A stretch of 64,000 nucleotides of DNA from an uncultured Pelagibacteraceae bacterium (GTDB lineage: Bacteria > Pseudomonadota > Alphaproteobacteria > Pelagibacterales > Pelagibacteraceae). The DNA lies in contig CACHQX010000004.1 in NCBI GenBank assembly GCA_902582235.1, forward strand, positions 53,054-117,053, given 5' to 3'. The notes under the pieces were generated by a model that had not been told where the DNA came from, searched no databases, and worked only from the letters and a program-made list of their open reading frames with translations. Both the position numbers and the translations under genes were made by a program. Position 1 is the stretch's first letter. Every line of letters starts with the position of its first letter. Positions 37,227 to 47,131 of this stretch are shown piece after piece.

Positions 37227-37943
37227 ATGTCAGGAAGATATTTAATATTTGGTGCGACAGGTTCTATCGGCTCAAATTTATCAAAAATGATGGCTAAAAA
37301 TAATGAAGATGTTCAACTTATTGGAAGAGATGAGGTAAATTTAAAAAGTATTTCTTCTGAAACAGGTTATAAATATTCTGTCGTAGATGTTCTTGACTCT
37401 GCAAAAATTGAAAGTTTAAAAAATGAATTCGCAAATGATGAAATAAAAGGAATTGCATATTGCGTAGGTTCAATAGACCTAAAACCATTAAGAATGGTAA
37501 AAAAAGAAGATTTTCAAAAGTGTTTCGATTTAAATTTTTATCCAATAGTTGAAACAATTAAAAATTTCCAAGAAAGTTTAAAAAAAAATAAAGGCTCTGT
37601 TGTAATTTTTTCAACTGTTGCTGTCAGAAGAGGTTTTACTAATCACAGCATTATCGCATCTGTCAAGGGAGCGTTGGAAGGATTAACTGTTTCTTTAGCA
37701 GCTGAACTTGCTCCAAACGTTAGAGTAAATTGTATTGCACCAAGTTTAACTAAATCAAAAATTGCTGAACCGATGCTCAGAAACAAATTAATCGCAGAAG
37801 GTATTGCTAAGGCTCATCCCATGAAAAGAATTGGTGAAGGTAAAGACGCTGCAGCGATGGCAAAGTTCTTGTTGACCGATGAAAGTTCATGGATTACAGG
37901 TCAAATAATAGGTGTGGACGGTGGAAGATCAAAGTTAACTTAA
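37227..37943 (+). CDS. Short-chain dehydrogenase/reductase
   Basis: 238 residues. The Rossmann motif is degenerate, FGATGSIGSNL. The catalytic Ser is in FSTVAVRRG; the usual Y-x-x-x-K is replaced by SIIASVKG, in which the Lys is present but the Tyr position is Ile/Ala. The C-terminus with WITGQIIGVDGG is standard. The missing tyrosine is a common variation in some marine SDRs but casts doubt on classic dehydrogenase chemistry. Confidence 0.85.
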   Translation: MSGRYLIFGATGSIGSNLSKMMAKNNEDVQLIGRDEVNLKSISSETGYKYSVVDVLDSAKIESLKNEFANDEIKGIAYCVGSIDLKPLRMVKKEDFQKCFDLNFYPIVETIKNFQESLKKNKGSVVIFSTVAVRRGFTNHSIIASVKGALEGLTVSLAAELAPNVRVNCIAPSLTKSKIAEPMLRNKLIAEGIAKAHPMKRIGEGKDAAAMAKFLLTDESSWITGQIIGVDGGRSKLT

Positions 37944-37996
37944 TCTAAATTATTAAAATACCATTTTTATAAAAATAATATATTCTTTTTAATATT

Positions 37997-39676
37997 GTGA
38001 ACAAATATTCAGCAAATGAGCTTTTTAAGATAGCTTATAATCATCTCAAAAAAAAAAATTTTGGAAAATCCGCAGGTCTTTTTGAAAAACTCATAAATGA
38101 TTATCCACAAAATTTATCTATACTTAGAAATTTAACTAATTGTTATATGCACATGGGGGAATTTGAAAAAGCCGAGACTTCCATAAAAAAGGTGATTAGT
38201 ATTAAACCAGATGAACCATTTGTATATCAAACTCTTGTATCTATATTAAAAGATCAAGACAAATTAGAAGAAGCAGCCTTAATTATTAATCAAGGTTTAA
38301 AAAATAAATTAATTAATGAAAAATGGGAAATTCAAAAAAATTTTTTTTTTCCTAAAATTCCACTCAATAAGAATGAAATTAAAAAATATAGACAAAAAAT
38401 AGAAGAAGAAATTGAAAAAATATTAAATATAAATTTCCAAACAGAACTGGATTACGATAAAGATCAGATAATTGTTCCACCTCATGTTGATCTTTCCTAT
38501 AGTGATCATGATAATTTAGAATTGAATAAAAAAAATGTTCTTGCATTTAAAAAATTATTTAAAATTTTAAATGACGAGACTTTCTCTAAAAAGAAAATTC
38601 AAGAAAAAATAAAGATCGGAGTGATATCAGAATTTTTTACTGATCATACGATTGGTAAACTATACAAAGATATCATCTTCAGTCTTGATAAAAATAAGTT
38701 TGAAGTTTTAATTTTTCACTCTCAAAAAACTAATCCTGGTGAAATATTTAATGAGTTCAAGAAAAAAGAAGAAGAAGGTATTTTAAAAAATAAATTACTT
38801 CCAATAAAATTATTAGAAAAAATTAATGTTATAAAAAATTTTGAACTTGATATAATTTTTTATCCAGATATAGGTCTTTCTGTAGAGTTTTATTATCTTG
38901 CTCTTATGAGATTGGCAAGATATCAAATTACTACTTTTGGACACCCAGAAACAACAGGCAGTAAATCTATTGATTATTATTTGATCTCTAAAAACTGTGT
39001 AAATAAAAATACTCAAAAACACTACTCTGAAAAATTACTTTTAATGAATTATTTGCCAATGGTTTATCCTAAACCAATCGTTAAAAAAAAACTTTCTAAA
39101 AGCGATCTTGAAAGGAAAAATATCTATTCTTGTCCGCAAACTTTATTTAAAATCCATCCGGATTTTGATCAAATAATTTTTGATATAATTGAAATGGATA
39201 AAAAAGCCATTGTATATTTGATTAAAGATAGAAATAAAGTATGGTATAAAAAATTAATAAACCGATTAAGTAACAACAATAAATATGATCCAACAAAGAT
39301 AATATTTCTAGATCCGTTATATTATGAGGATTATCTTCTACACATTGGAAAGGCCTCAGTCCTACTCGATCCAATTTATTATGGAGCAGGAAATTCTTTT
39401 TTTGAGTCAATGCTTTTTGGAACCCCAACTATAACTCTTCCTACTGATCATATTAAATCAAGATTAGTGTTGGGTGCTTATAAACAAATGGAAATTGAAA
39501 ATCCTCCGATTGCAAAAAATATTAAGAATTACGTTGATTTAGCTGTTGATTATGCAAATAGAGATGACATTGGTAAATTAAAAAAAATTTATCGTGAAGC
39601 AGCAGAAAAAAAATTGTTTAATACAAAAAAAGCTGGCGAGGAGTTCAATAAAATTTTATTAGATTTATTTAATTAG
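37997..39676 (+). CDS. TPR protein with O-GlcNAc-transferase-like C-terminal domain
   Basis: 559 residues from GTG. Residues about 5-115 form TPR-type helical repeats (KKNFGKSAGLFEKLI, NCYMHMGEFEKAETSIKKVI). The C-terminal part, with IGVISEFFTDHTIGK, FGHPETTGSKSIDYYLISK, YSCPQTLFKIHPDFDQI and YYGAGNSFFESMLFGTPTITLP, follows the SPINDLY/OGT-type GT-B pattern. Probably a soluble glycosyltransferase acting on protein or glycan. The end overlaps convergent folD by eight bases. Confidence 0.75.
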   Translation: MNKYSANELFKIAYNHLKKKNFGKSAGLFEKLINDYPQNLSILRNLTNCYMHMGEFEKAETSIKKVISIKPDEPFVYQTLVSILKDQDKLEEAALIINQGLKNKLINEKWEIQKNFFFPKIPLNKNEIKKYRQKIEEEIEKILNINFQTELDYDKDQIIVPPHVDLSYSDHDNLELNKKNVLAFKKLFKILNDETFSKKKIQEKIKIGVISEFFTDHTIGKLYKDIIFSLDKNKFEVLIFHSQKTNPGEIFNEFKKKEEEGILKNKLLPIKLLEKINVIKNFELDIIFYPDIGLSVEFYYLALMRLARYQITTFGHPETTGSKSIDYYLISKNCVNKNTQKHYSEKLLLMNYLPMVYPKPIVKKKLSKSDLERKNIYSCPQTLFKIHPDFDQIIFDIIEMDKKAIVYLIKDRNKVWYKKLINRLSNNNKYDPTKIIFLDPLYYEDYLLHIGKASVLLDPIYYGAGNSFFESMLFGTPTITLPTDHIKSRLVLGAYKQMEIENPPIAKNIKNYVDLAVDYANRDDIGKLKKIYREAAEKKLFNTKKAGEEFNKILLDLFN

Positions 39677-40517
39677 TTTGAGTTCTCTTAAAGCAGTCTA
39701 TTGTGTTTTTTATCAAGCATGCAATTGTCATCGGACCAACTCCGCCAGGAACTGGTGTTAATGCTTTGACCTTTTTTGAAACTTGTTCAAAATCCACGTC
39801 TCCAACTATACCTTCGTCAGTTTTATTAATACCGACGTCAATAATTATAGCATCTTTCTTTACCCAATCACCTTTTACCAATTTTGGAATACCTACAGCA
39901 GCAATTATTATATCTGCCATTAGGCATTCGGATTTAAGGTTTTTTGTTTTAGAATGAGTGATTGTAACAGTACAATTTTCTTTAAGAAGTAACTGTGCCA
40001 TTGGTTTCCCGTTTAAGTTAGATCTGCCAATAATTACAGCTTTTTTGCCGCTTAAGTTTGGTTCAATCTTTTTTAATAAAAAATAACATCCGAGAGGTGT
40101 GCAAGGTATTGAGCTTTCGTAACCAGAAGATAAATTTCCTACGTTTATAGGATGAAAACCGTCAACATCCTTGCTAGGAATAATTGCTTCAATCACTTTT
40201 TTTTTATTAATATGTTTTGGAAGGGGCAGTTGAACAAGAATACCAGATACTGAGTTATCCTTGTTTAAATCATTTATTTTTTTTAAAATAGTTTTTTCAT
40301 CAACATCATTTGGATATCTTATAACATGAGAATTTAAACCAACTTCATTGGCAGATTTTTCTTTATTTCGAACGTAGATTTGGCTCGGTGCAAGTTCACC
40401 TATTAATATTACGGTTAAACCAGGTACATTATTAAACTTTTTTTTCAACTCAATAACTTCGTCTTTAAGTTTAAGTCTGAGTGAGGCTGCCTCTTTTTTT
40501 CCATCAATTAAAATCAT
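39669..40517 (-). CDS. folD: Bifunctional methylenetetrahydrofolate dehydrogenase/cyclohydrolase
   Basis: 282 residues. VGLNSHVIRYP, GILVQLPLPKHI, DVDGFHPINVGNL, IGRSNLNGKPMAQLL and TPVPGGVGPMTIACL are all family signatures. It interconverts 5,10-methylene- and 10-formyl-THF, feeding purine synthesis (see purH) and one-carbon oxidation. Followed directly upstream by yggT. Confidence 0.97.
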   Translation of the reverse strand: MILIDGKKEAASLRLKLKDEVIELKKKFNNVPGLTVILIGELAPSQIYVRNKEKSANEVGLNSHVIRYPNDVDEKTILKKINDLNKDNSVSGILVQLPLPKHINKKKVIEAIIPSKDVDGFHPINVGNLSSGYESSIPCTPLGCYFLLKKIEPNLSGKKAVIIGRSNLNGKPMAQLLLKENCTVTITHSKTKNLKSECLMADIIIAAVGIPKLVKGDWVKKDAIIIDVGINKTDEGIVGDVDFEQVSKKVKALTPVPGGVGPMTIACLIKNTIDCFKRTQTN

Positions 40518-40518
40518 T

Positions 40519-40806
40519 TTATAAAATTGGTCTTATATAATATTCCATACACATTTGCATAATCCATATCAACATTAGTAATATTACTGGTGAAATATCA
40601 AATGCACCAAGATTTGGTAAAAAGGCTCTTATTCTGTTAAGAAAAGGTTCAGTCATCCGATAAGTAAAGTCTAAAACTGAATAAACAAATCTGTTTCCGG
40701 TATTAATTATATTAAAAGCAACTAACCAACTTAAAATGACATTTGCAATTACTATATATGAATAATACTTGAGTATCGTCATAAAGACTATGTAGATTAT
40801 TATCAT
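40519..40806 (-). CDS. yggT: YggT family membrane protein
   Basis: 95 residues with two to three membrane helices; FVYSVLDFTYRMTEPFLNRIRAFLPNLG followed by DISPVILLMLIWI is the YGGT signature. Family members have been tied to osmotic protection and division-site organisation. It shares its first four bases (ATGA-type junction) with mscS and lies one base before folD. Confidence 0.9.
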   Translation of the reverse strand: MIIIYIVFMTILKYYSYIVIANVILSWLVAFNIINTGNRFVYSVLDFTYRMTEPFLNRIRAFLPNLGAFDISPVILLMLIWIMQMCMEYYIRPIL

Positions 40807-41888
40807 TTTTTTTCTACGTAAATTGATTGACTAGGAAACGCAAACGATGCTTTATTTTTTTCTACAATTTCCTTAATACCAATTGCTAATCTTTCTTTAA
40901 CTCTTAGCCACTCATTCCAGCTATTTGTTTGTGTAAAACATCTTACATACATATCTATTGAGCTATCCGAAAATTTATCCACTCTTACTGCTAAGCCAAC
41001 TTTTGTGTCAAAATCTTTACTTTCTTTAATAAAATTTTCAATTTGGTCCCGTACATTTTTTAACTGTTCTATAGTAGTGTCGTACTGAAGTGTTATTGTC
41101 CAGCTTATAAGCCAGTTTGTAGTTTGGCTTATGTTTATTACAGCGTTTTCAGCAAATTGAAAATTAGGTATTATAGCTAATGATTTATCAAACTTTCTGA
41201 TAGTAGTTGATCTAAATCCAATTTTTTCAACAATGCCCTCTATAGTACCTTCAACTAAAATCCAGTCACCCATTTTAAATCTTTTTTCAACAAGAACCAA
41301 AATTCCTGAAATTAAGTTTTTAAATAAGTCTTGTGCACCTAACGCAACTGCAACACCAAATAACCCAAGTCCTGCTATAATTGGACCGATCTTAATTCCC
41401 CATAGTTCTAATACAGCTGCAGCACCGAGTATAAAAATAAGTATTTTTAAAGACTTAATTATCCAGCCAATTAATTCACGTGTTAAAATTCTATCTAATC
41501 CACTTAAGATATAAGAAATTGGTTCTATTATCTGATGAATAATCCAGAACAATAAAATAGTAATCAATGTTCTATTTACGTTATCAACGAATGAACTAGT
41601 TTCATCACTAAAGGTCATATAATAACTTGCAAAAAAGAAACCTAGCACTATTGGCAAAAATCTTGCTGGACCAACTAAAGATTTTACGAATGTATCATCT
41701 AATTTATTAGTTGTTTTATTAGATATGATTTCCAATTTTTTTAAAATTAGTTTGCTAATAAGGCCTCTGAAAATTAAAAATATCAAAAATATTCCTAAAC
41801 CAATCAGAATTTGGCCAATATCAATTCCTAAAATTCCTTGGTCCCAAACAGAAAGAAATAGATCTTTAAAATTTATAAAAACTTCCAT
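40803..41888 (-). CDS. mscS: Mechanosensitive ion channel, MscS family
   Basis: 361 residues. Five or so N-terminal helices, the pore-lining helix region AGLGLFGVAVALGAQDLFKNLISG and the beta domain FKMGDWILVEGTIEGIVEKIGFRSTTIRKFDKSLAIIPN-type segment (split here as positions about 205-245) are typical. It releases solutes under hypo-osmotic shock. Two bases after hemD, in a hemC-hemD-mscS-yggT-folD run. Confidence 0.93.
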   Translation of the reverse strand: MEVFINFKDLFLSVWDQGILGIDIGQILIGLGIFLIFLIFRGLISKLILKKLEIISNKTTNKLDDTFVKSLVGPARFLPIVLGFFFASYYMTFSDETSSFVDNVNRTLITILLFWIIHQIIEPISYILSGLDRILTRELIGWIIKSLKILIFILGAAAVLELWGIKIGPIIAGLGLFGVAVALGAQDLFKNLISGILVLVEKRFKMGDWILVEGTIEGIVEKIGFRSTTIRKFDKSLAIIPNFQFAENAVINISQTTNWLISWTITLQYDTTIEQLKNVRDQIENFIKESKDFDTKVGLAVRVDKFSDSSIDMYVRCFTQTNSWNEWLRVKERLAIGIKEIVEKNKASFAFPSQSIYVEKK

Positions 41889-41890
41889 AT

Positions 41891-42589
41891 CTAAATTTTA
41901 TATAATAAAAATTCTTCTTCACCAGGATTAAATAAGAAGATTTTCTTCCATTTTAGCTCATTTAATACAGATGATGTTTTTTCACCTATACACATTAAAT
42001 TGGTTTCCATCCAATAATCGTCCAACTCATATTTTTTAATCAAATTTAAAAAACTTACAGCGCTATTTTGAGAATAAATATAAACAATATCTGGAATTTT
42101 TTTTTTTAGTTCACTTAAAAAATTAGAACTTAAATCCTCAATGTGAGAAACGCTGTAATTTATTAGTCTTTGAACATTTAATCCCTCTTTAATTAGATCT
42201 TTATCTAAATCATATGAAACTAATTCACCACTAACATACAAAATTTTCCCAGTTTTTTTTTCTAAATTTTGCAAGATTAATTCTCGCAAATTTTTTACAT
42301 TTCCCCCGGCTGAAAATGTGTTATAGAAACCTTTTTGTTTTGCAGTTTTTTCTGTTGCATCACCGACACAAAAACATAAACTTTTTTTATCAAAATCTTT
42401 TGTATTTAAATTTCTAATTGCATTTGAGCTCGTAAAAATGATGATCTTATATTCTGAACTATTAAGTTTAGGGTAGTCTAATTTATTTATTTTAATTAAA
42501 GGAAGATGAGATACAGTAAAACCTTTGTCTTTGAATCTGTTGATTAAATCTATTGAGTCTTCTAAAGGTCTAGTTAACAAAACATGCAT
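41891..42589 (-). CDS. hemD: Uroporphyrinogen-III synthase
   Basis: 232 residues. The family is poorly conserved; support comes from VLLTRPLEDSIDLINRF at the start, IIFTSSNAIRNL near residue 50, a two-lobed layout, length, and position immediately after hemC. It closes and inverts ring D to give uroporphyrinogen III for heme and cobalamin. Confidence 0.88.
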   Translation of the reverse strand: MHVLLTRPLEDSIDLINRFKDKGFTVSHLPLIKINKLDYPKLNSSEYKIIIFTSSNAIRNLNTKDFDKKSLCFCVGDATEKTAKQKGFYNTFSAGGNVKNLRELILQNLEKKTGKILYVSGELVSYDLDKDLIKEGLNVQRLINYSVSHIEDLSSNFLSELKKKIPDIVYIYSQNSAVSFLNLIKKYELDDYWMETNLMCIGEKTSSVLNELKWKKIFLFNPGEEEFLLYKI

Positions 42590-43489
42590 TTATTTATCCA
42601 TCTCAAACTGTTTTTTTAAATCATTGCCAGCTTTTGTAGCAATTTTTAAAGCTTCTTCTGTTTTACATTCATCTTTGTAAGTAAATTTTTTTTTTCCATC
42701 ATCAGAAAATAACTCAGCTATAATGTTTACATTTTTACCTCTTACATTAGCATATATGCCTGCAGCGGTGTTGCAGTCACCCCCTAATAAACTTAAAATT
42801 TTTCTTTCAACTTTTGCTTCGATTGAAGTTTCAAAATGGTTAATTTTTGAAAGGATGTTATTTAATTTATCATCGTCTGCTCTTGACTGTATAACAATTG
42901 TTCCTTGACCAGCTGGAGGAACTATTTTCTCACATTCAAAAACCTCTGATATTCTGTTTTCTATAGATAAAGATAATAAACCTGCTTTTGCCAAAATAAT
43001 CGAGTCATATTGATTCTCATCTAATTTTTTTATTCTGGTGTCAATATTGCCCCTAATTAATTTAAAGTTTAAGTCTGGTCTTAAATGTTTTAATTGAAAT
43101 TCTCTTCTTAATGAGGAGGTGCCGATTACTGAATTTTTTTTAATTTTATCAAGTGTTAATTTTTCTTTATTAATTAAAACTTCTTGAGGATCATTTCTTT
43201 TTAGAAAACACTCCATCTTTAGACCTTTGGTTTTAAAGGATGGAACGTCTTTTAAAGAGTGAACAGCTACATCAATATTTTTACTTATAAGTTCTTTTTC
43301 AATATTTTTTATGAACTCTCCTTTGCCTCCAATCTCACTAGTCCTTCTATCTAAAACTAAATCACCATCTGTGATAATTTTTTTAATTTCTATTTCAATA
43401 TCAAGTTCTTTAAGAAAAGCTTTTTTTGCAATTTCAGCATATTTTAATGCTAATTTACTTCCTCGAGAACCAATTATAAGTTTTTCCAT
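42590..43489 (-). CDS. hemC: Porphobilinogen deaminase (hydroxymethylbilane synthase)
   Basis: 299 residues. GSRGSKLALKYA at the start, AVHSLKDVPS with the catalytic Asp (D81), VIGTSSLRRE, and C239 in LGGDCNTAAGIYA, the attachment point for the dipyrromethane cofactor. It builds the linear tetrapyrrole from four porphobilinogens. Divergent from tsaD across a 50-base gap, the arrangement common in alphaproteobacteria. Confidence 0.97.
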   Translation of the reverse strand: MEKLIIGSRGSKLALKYAEIAKKAFLKELDIEIEIKKIITDGDLVLDRRTSEIGGKGEFIKNIEKELISKNIDVAVHSLKDVPSFKTKGLKMECFLKRNDPQEVLINKEKLTLDKIKKNSVIGTSSLRREFQLKHLRPDLNFKLIRGNIDTRIKKLDENQYDSIILAKAGLLSLSIENRISEVFECEKIVPPAGQGTIVIQSRADDDKLNNILSKINHFETSIEAKVERKILSLLGGDCNTAAGIYANVRGKNVNIIAELFSDDGKKKFTYKDECKTEEALKIATKAGNDLKKQFEMDK

Positions 43490-43539
43490 TTATTTAATTT
43501 TTTTATTTTTAGAGTAAATTACATTAATAAAAACCTTTT

Positions 43540-44610
43540 ATGAAAAAAAAAACAATCATTATTGGCATAGAAACTAGTTGTGATGAGACTGCTGTATCCA
43601 TATTGAGAGATAATGGAAAAAATAGACCAAAAATTTTATCAAATGTTGTTTCAAGTCAATTTGAAGTTCATAAAAAATTTGGCGGAGTAGTTCCAGACTT
43701 AGCTGCTAGAGCACATCTTGATAAGATTGACATCATGACTAAGAAAGCTTTAAAAATTAGTAAAGTAAAATTGAAAGATATTGATGCTGTTGCAGCAACT
43801 GCTGGGCCTGGTTTAATAGTTTGTTTGTCAGTTGGTTTAAATTTTGCAAAAGCTTTGTCTTTATCTTTAAATAAACCTTTAATAGCCGTAAATCATTTGG
43901 AGGGACATGCCTTAAGTCCAAAATTAAATTTTGATATCAAATATCCATATCTACTTTTTTTAATTTCGGGTGGACATACTCAATATTTAACTGTTAAAAA
44001 ATTAGGTGACTACAAAAGGCTTGGCACAACGATAGATGATGCGCTTGGTGAGGCATTCGATAAAACAGCAAAACTTTTAAATCTTGGTTACCCAGGAGGA
44101 CCTGAGATCGAAGAATTGGCAAGGAAGGGTGATGAGAATAGGTTCGTGCTACCAAAGCCTATTTTAAATAGAGGCGGGTCTAACTTATCTTTCGCTGGTC
44201 TGAAAACAGCAATCTTAAGATTAAAAGAGTTCATAAAGACAGACAAAGATAAAAATGATCTTGCTGCAAGTTTTCAAAAAACTGTTCTTGATATTTTGTA
44301 TAAAAAAACAAAAAAAGCTATTGAACAACATTTAGATCTTTATCCAAAAAATAGAATTTTGGTGGTTGCAGGAGGTGTTGCTGCTAACAAACAAATCAGA
44401 ATTACTATAGAAAAATTATGCCAAGAAGAAAAATTTAAAGTTTATTTTCCTGATTTAAAATTGTGTACCGATAATGCAGCGATGATAGCGTTGGCAGGTC
44501 TGGAGAGATACAAGAAGAAAAAATTTGATAAACATGATTTTGAAGCGAATCCAAGGTGGCAATTGGATAGCAAAGCAAAGTTTCTCAAAGGTGCTGGAGT
44601 AAAAATTTAA
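43540..44610 (+). CDS. tsaD: tRNA threonylcarbamoyladenosine synthase subunit TsaD
   Basis: 356 residues of the ASKHA fold. IGIETSCDETAVSI at the start, metal-binding histidines in NHLEGHAL, LISGGHTQYL, and CTDNAAMIALAG near the end. It completes t6A37 formation on tRNAs reading ANN codons. The next gene begins at the base after its stop. Confidence 0.97.
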   Translation: MKKKTIIIGIETSCDETAVSILRDNGKNRPKILSNVVSSQFEVHKKFGGVVPDLAARAHLDKIDIMTKKALKISKVKLKDIDAVAATAGPGLIVCLSVGLNFAKALSLSLNKPLIAVNHLEGHALSPKLNFDIKYPYLLFLISGGHTQYLTVKKLGDYKRLGTTIDDALGEAFDKTAKLLNLGYPGGPEIEELARKGDENRFVLPKPILNRGGSNLSFAGLKTAILRLKEFIKTDKDKNDLAASFQKTVLDILYKKTKKAIEQHLDLYPKNRILVVAGGVAANKQIRITIEKLCQEEKFKVYFPDLKLCTDNAAMIALAGLERYKKKKFDKHDFEANPRWQLDSKAKFLKGAGVKI

Positions 44611-45024
44611 ATGCAATATTGGTTAATTAAGTCTGAGCCAGACGTATGGTCTCTTACTCAACAAGAAAAAGCAGGTGTCAAAGGAGCAATATGGGATGGT
44701 GTAAGAAATTATCAAGCAAGAAATAATTTAAAAAAAATGAAAAATGGTGATCTTTGTTTTTTTTACCATTCAAATATTGGGAAAGAAATTGTTGGTATAG
44801 TAGAAGTGATAAAAGAAGCTTTCTTAGATCCAACTGACAAAAAAAAGATGTTCGTTGCAGTCATGGTTAGATTTAAGCAAAAATTAAAAAATCCCATAAA
44901 ATTAGAGGATATTAAAAAAAATAGCTCTTTAAGTGAAATCCCCCTTATTAAACAAAGCAGATTATCAGTTATGCCAATTGACTCTAAAAGCTGGAAAATA
45001 TTAAATAAAATGGGTAATATTTAG
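44611..45024 (+). CDS. EVE domain protein
   Basis: 137 residues forming a single PUA-like EVE domain: [40 protein letters not shown] and [11 protein letters not shown] are the signature blocks. EVE domains bind modified bases in DNA or RNA. This member is usually near tsaD and acs in alphaproteobacteria; its in vivo target is unknown. One base separates it from acs. Confidence 0.92.
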   Translation: MQYWLIKSEPDVWSLTQQEKAGVKGAIWDGVRNYQARNNLKKMKNGDLCFFYHSNIGKEIVGIVEVIKEAFLDPTDKKKMFVAVMVRFKQKLKNPIKLEDIKKNSSLSEIPLIKQSRLSVMPIDSKSWKILNKMGNI

Positions 45025-45025
45025 C

Positions 45026-47131
45026 ATGCCAAAAAAAACTAGAAAAAAGAAAAAAGGTAAAAAGATTAAAAAGAGAAAACCTACAAAGAGGAAAAAAAAG
45101 GTTTCTAATAAAACAAAAAAAAGAAGGTCTTTAAAACCTAAAAAGAGAAAAATAAAGAGAAAAGTAAAATCATCTGTTAGTCAGCCTAAAGAAGATGGTG
45201 AAAAAATTTATAAGACAAAATCTGAATGGATTAAAAAAGCTTTAGTTACGAAAAGCTTGTATGAAAAGAAATACAATCAATCTTTAAAAGAAAATGACTC
45301 TTTTTGGAGAAAAGAAGGAAAGAGAATAAGTTGGATTAAGCCATATTCTAAGATTAAGGACGTCAAGTATAGTAAATCTGATGTGCATATTAAATGGTTC
45401 TATGATGGAACTCTTAATGCCTCAGCAAATTGTATAGATAGACATCTTAAAAACAATAAAGATAAGACTGCAATAATTTGGGTTGGGGATGATCCAAAAG
45501 TTCAAAAGAAAATAAGTTACAAACAACTTCACTCGGAAGTATCTAAAATTGCAAACGGACTTAAAAATATTGGTGTTAAAAAAGGTGACAGAGTTACAAT
45601 TTATTTGACTATGATACCAGAGCTTGCATACACTATGCTGGCATGTGCAAGAATTGGTGCAATACACTCTATAATTTTTGGAGGATTTTCGCCCGACAGT
45701 ATCGCAGGTAGAATTAATGACTGTAACTCAGATTATGTTGTGACTGCTGATGAGGGGGTCAGGGGTGGAAAAACAATTCCATTGAAAGAAATTACAGATG
45801 AAGCCTTATTAAGTTGCACGAACGTAAAAAAATGTGTTGTTGTTAAAAGAACAGGAAATAGAATTAATTGGAATGATGACAGAGATGTCTGGTACCATGA
45901 CATAACAAAAAATGTCCCTGCTGTGTGTGAACCTGAGGAGATGAATGCGGAAGATCCTCTTTTTATTTTATACACATCTGGTTCAACAGGTAAGCCTAAA
46001 GGTGTGCTTCATACTACGGGCGGTTATATGGTGTATGCCTCGATGACTCATCAGTATATATTCAATTATAAACAAAAAGATATTTATTGGTGTACCGCAG
46101 ACATAGGTTGGGTCACAGGACATAGTTATATCATTTATGGACCTTTAGCTAACGGAGCAACAACAATTATGTTTGAAGGAATTCCAACTTATCCTGATAG
46201 CTCAAGGTGGTGGCAAATTGTTGACAAATATAAAGTTAATATTTTTTATACAGCTCCTACCGCAATTAGAGCTTTAATGAGAGAAGGTGAAGGTCCTGTT
46301 AAAAAAACTTCTAGAAAAAGCTTAAAACTTTTAGGGACTGTAGGAGAGCCAATCAACCCAGAGGCATGGGAATGGTATTACAAAACAGTCGGTGATAGTA
46401 AGTGTCCAATTGTTGATACCTGGTGGCAAACAGAAACAGGCGGTATACTAATTAGTCCACAGACTGGAGCAATAGATCTTAAACCAGGTTCAGCAACAAA
46501 ACCTTTTTACGGAATAAAACCTGTAATAGTTGATAAAGATGGAAATGTTTTAAAAGGCGAAGCCCAAGGAAGATTATGTATTGCTCAATCATGGCCTGGT
46601 CAAATGAGAACTGTCTATGGAGACCACAATAGATTTATTGAAACATATTTTTCTCAATTTGATGGAAAATATTTTACTGGTGATGGATGTCGAAGAGATA
46701 AAGATGGTTATTATTGGATCACTGGAAGAGTTGACGATGTTATAATCGTATCAGGTCACAACTTAGGTACTGCTGAAATAGAAAGTGCTTTCGTGGCTCA
46801 TCCTAAAGTAGCAGAAGCTGCAGTTGTAGGCTATCCTCATGACATCAAAGGAAACGGCTTGTATTGTTATGTGACTCTTAATGTGGGTGAAAATCCTGAT
46901 GGTGATTTGGAAAGAGATTTAAAGCTTTGGGTAAGAAAACAAATTGGACCGATAGCTACGCCCGACATAATACATTTTTCACCAGGACTTCCAAAAACAA
47001 GATCTGGAAAAATAATGAGAAGAATTTTACGAAAGATTGCAGCCAACGAACATGATCAACTTGGTGACACTACAACCTTAGCAGATCCTAGTGTTGTGAA
47101 AAGTCTTGTTGATGAAAGAAAAAATATTTAA
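45026..47131 (+). CDS. acs: Acetyl-CoA synthetase with a lysine-rich N-terminal tail
   Basis: 701 residues. Residues about 1-50 are almost entirely Lys, Arg and Thr. The normal Acs domain starts near residue 60 and has [11 protein letters not shown] at about 316-326, [33 protein letters not shown], and the regulatory/catalytic Lys662 in [10 protein letters not shown]. It activates acetate with ATP and CoA. No internal Met is available before the conserved domain, so the tail is probably translated unless a non-ATG start is used. The SSS symporter nearby may supply acetate. Confidence 0.95.
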   Translation: MPKKTRKKKKGKKIKKRKPTKRKKKVSNKTKKRRSLKPKKRKIKRKVKSSVSQPKEDGEKIYKTKSEWIKKALVTKSLYEKKYNQSLKENDSFWRKEGKRISWIKPYSKIKDVKYSKSDVHIKWFYDGTLNASANCIDRHLKNNKDKTAIIWVGDDPKVQKKISYKQLHSEVSKIANGLKNIGVKKGDRVTIYLTMIPELAYTMLACARIGAIHSIIFGGFSPDSIAGRINDCNSDYVVTADEGVRGGKTIPLKEITDEALLSCTNVKKCVVVKRTGNRINWNDDRDVWYHDITKNVPAVCEPEEMNAEDPLFILYTSGSTGKPKGVLHTTGGYMVYASMTHQYIFNYKQKDIYWCTADIGWVTGHSYIIYGPLANGATTIMFEGIPTYPDSSRWWQIVDKYKVNIFYTAPTAIRALMREGEGPVKKTSRKSLKLLGTVGEPINPEAWEWYYKTVGDSKCPIVDTWWQTETGGILISPQTGAIDLKPGSATKPFYGIKPVIVDKDGNVLKGEAQGRLCIAQSWPGQMRTVYGDHNRFIETYFSQFDGKYFTGDGCRRDKDGYYWITGRVDDVIIVSGHNLGTAEIESAFVAHPKVAEAAVVGYPHDIKGNGLYCYVTLNVGENPDGDLERDLKLWVRKQIGPIATPDIIHFSPGLPKTRSGKIMRRILRKIAANEHDQLGDTTTLADPSVVKSLVDERKNI

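Noticed and set aside
37318-37557. Minus-strand Leu/Phe-rich frame within the SDR gene
   Set aside because: Composition is that expected from reading an A-rich gene backwards; no ribosome site or family likeness.
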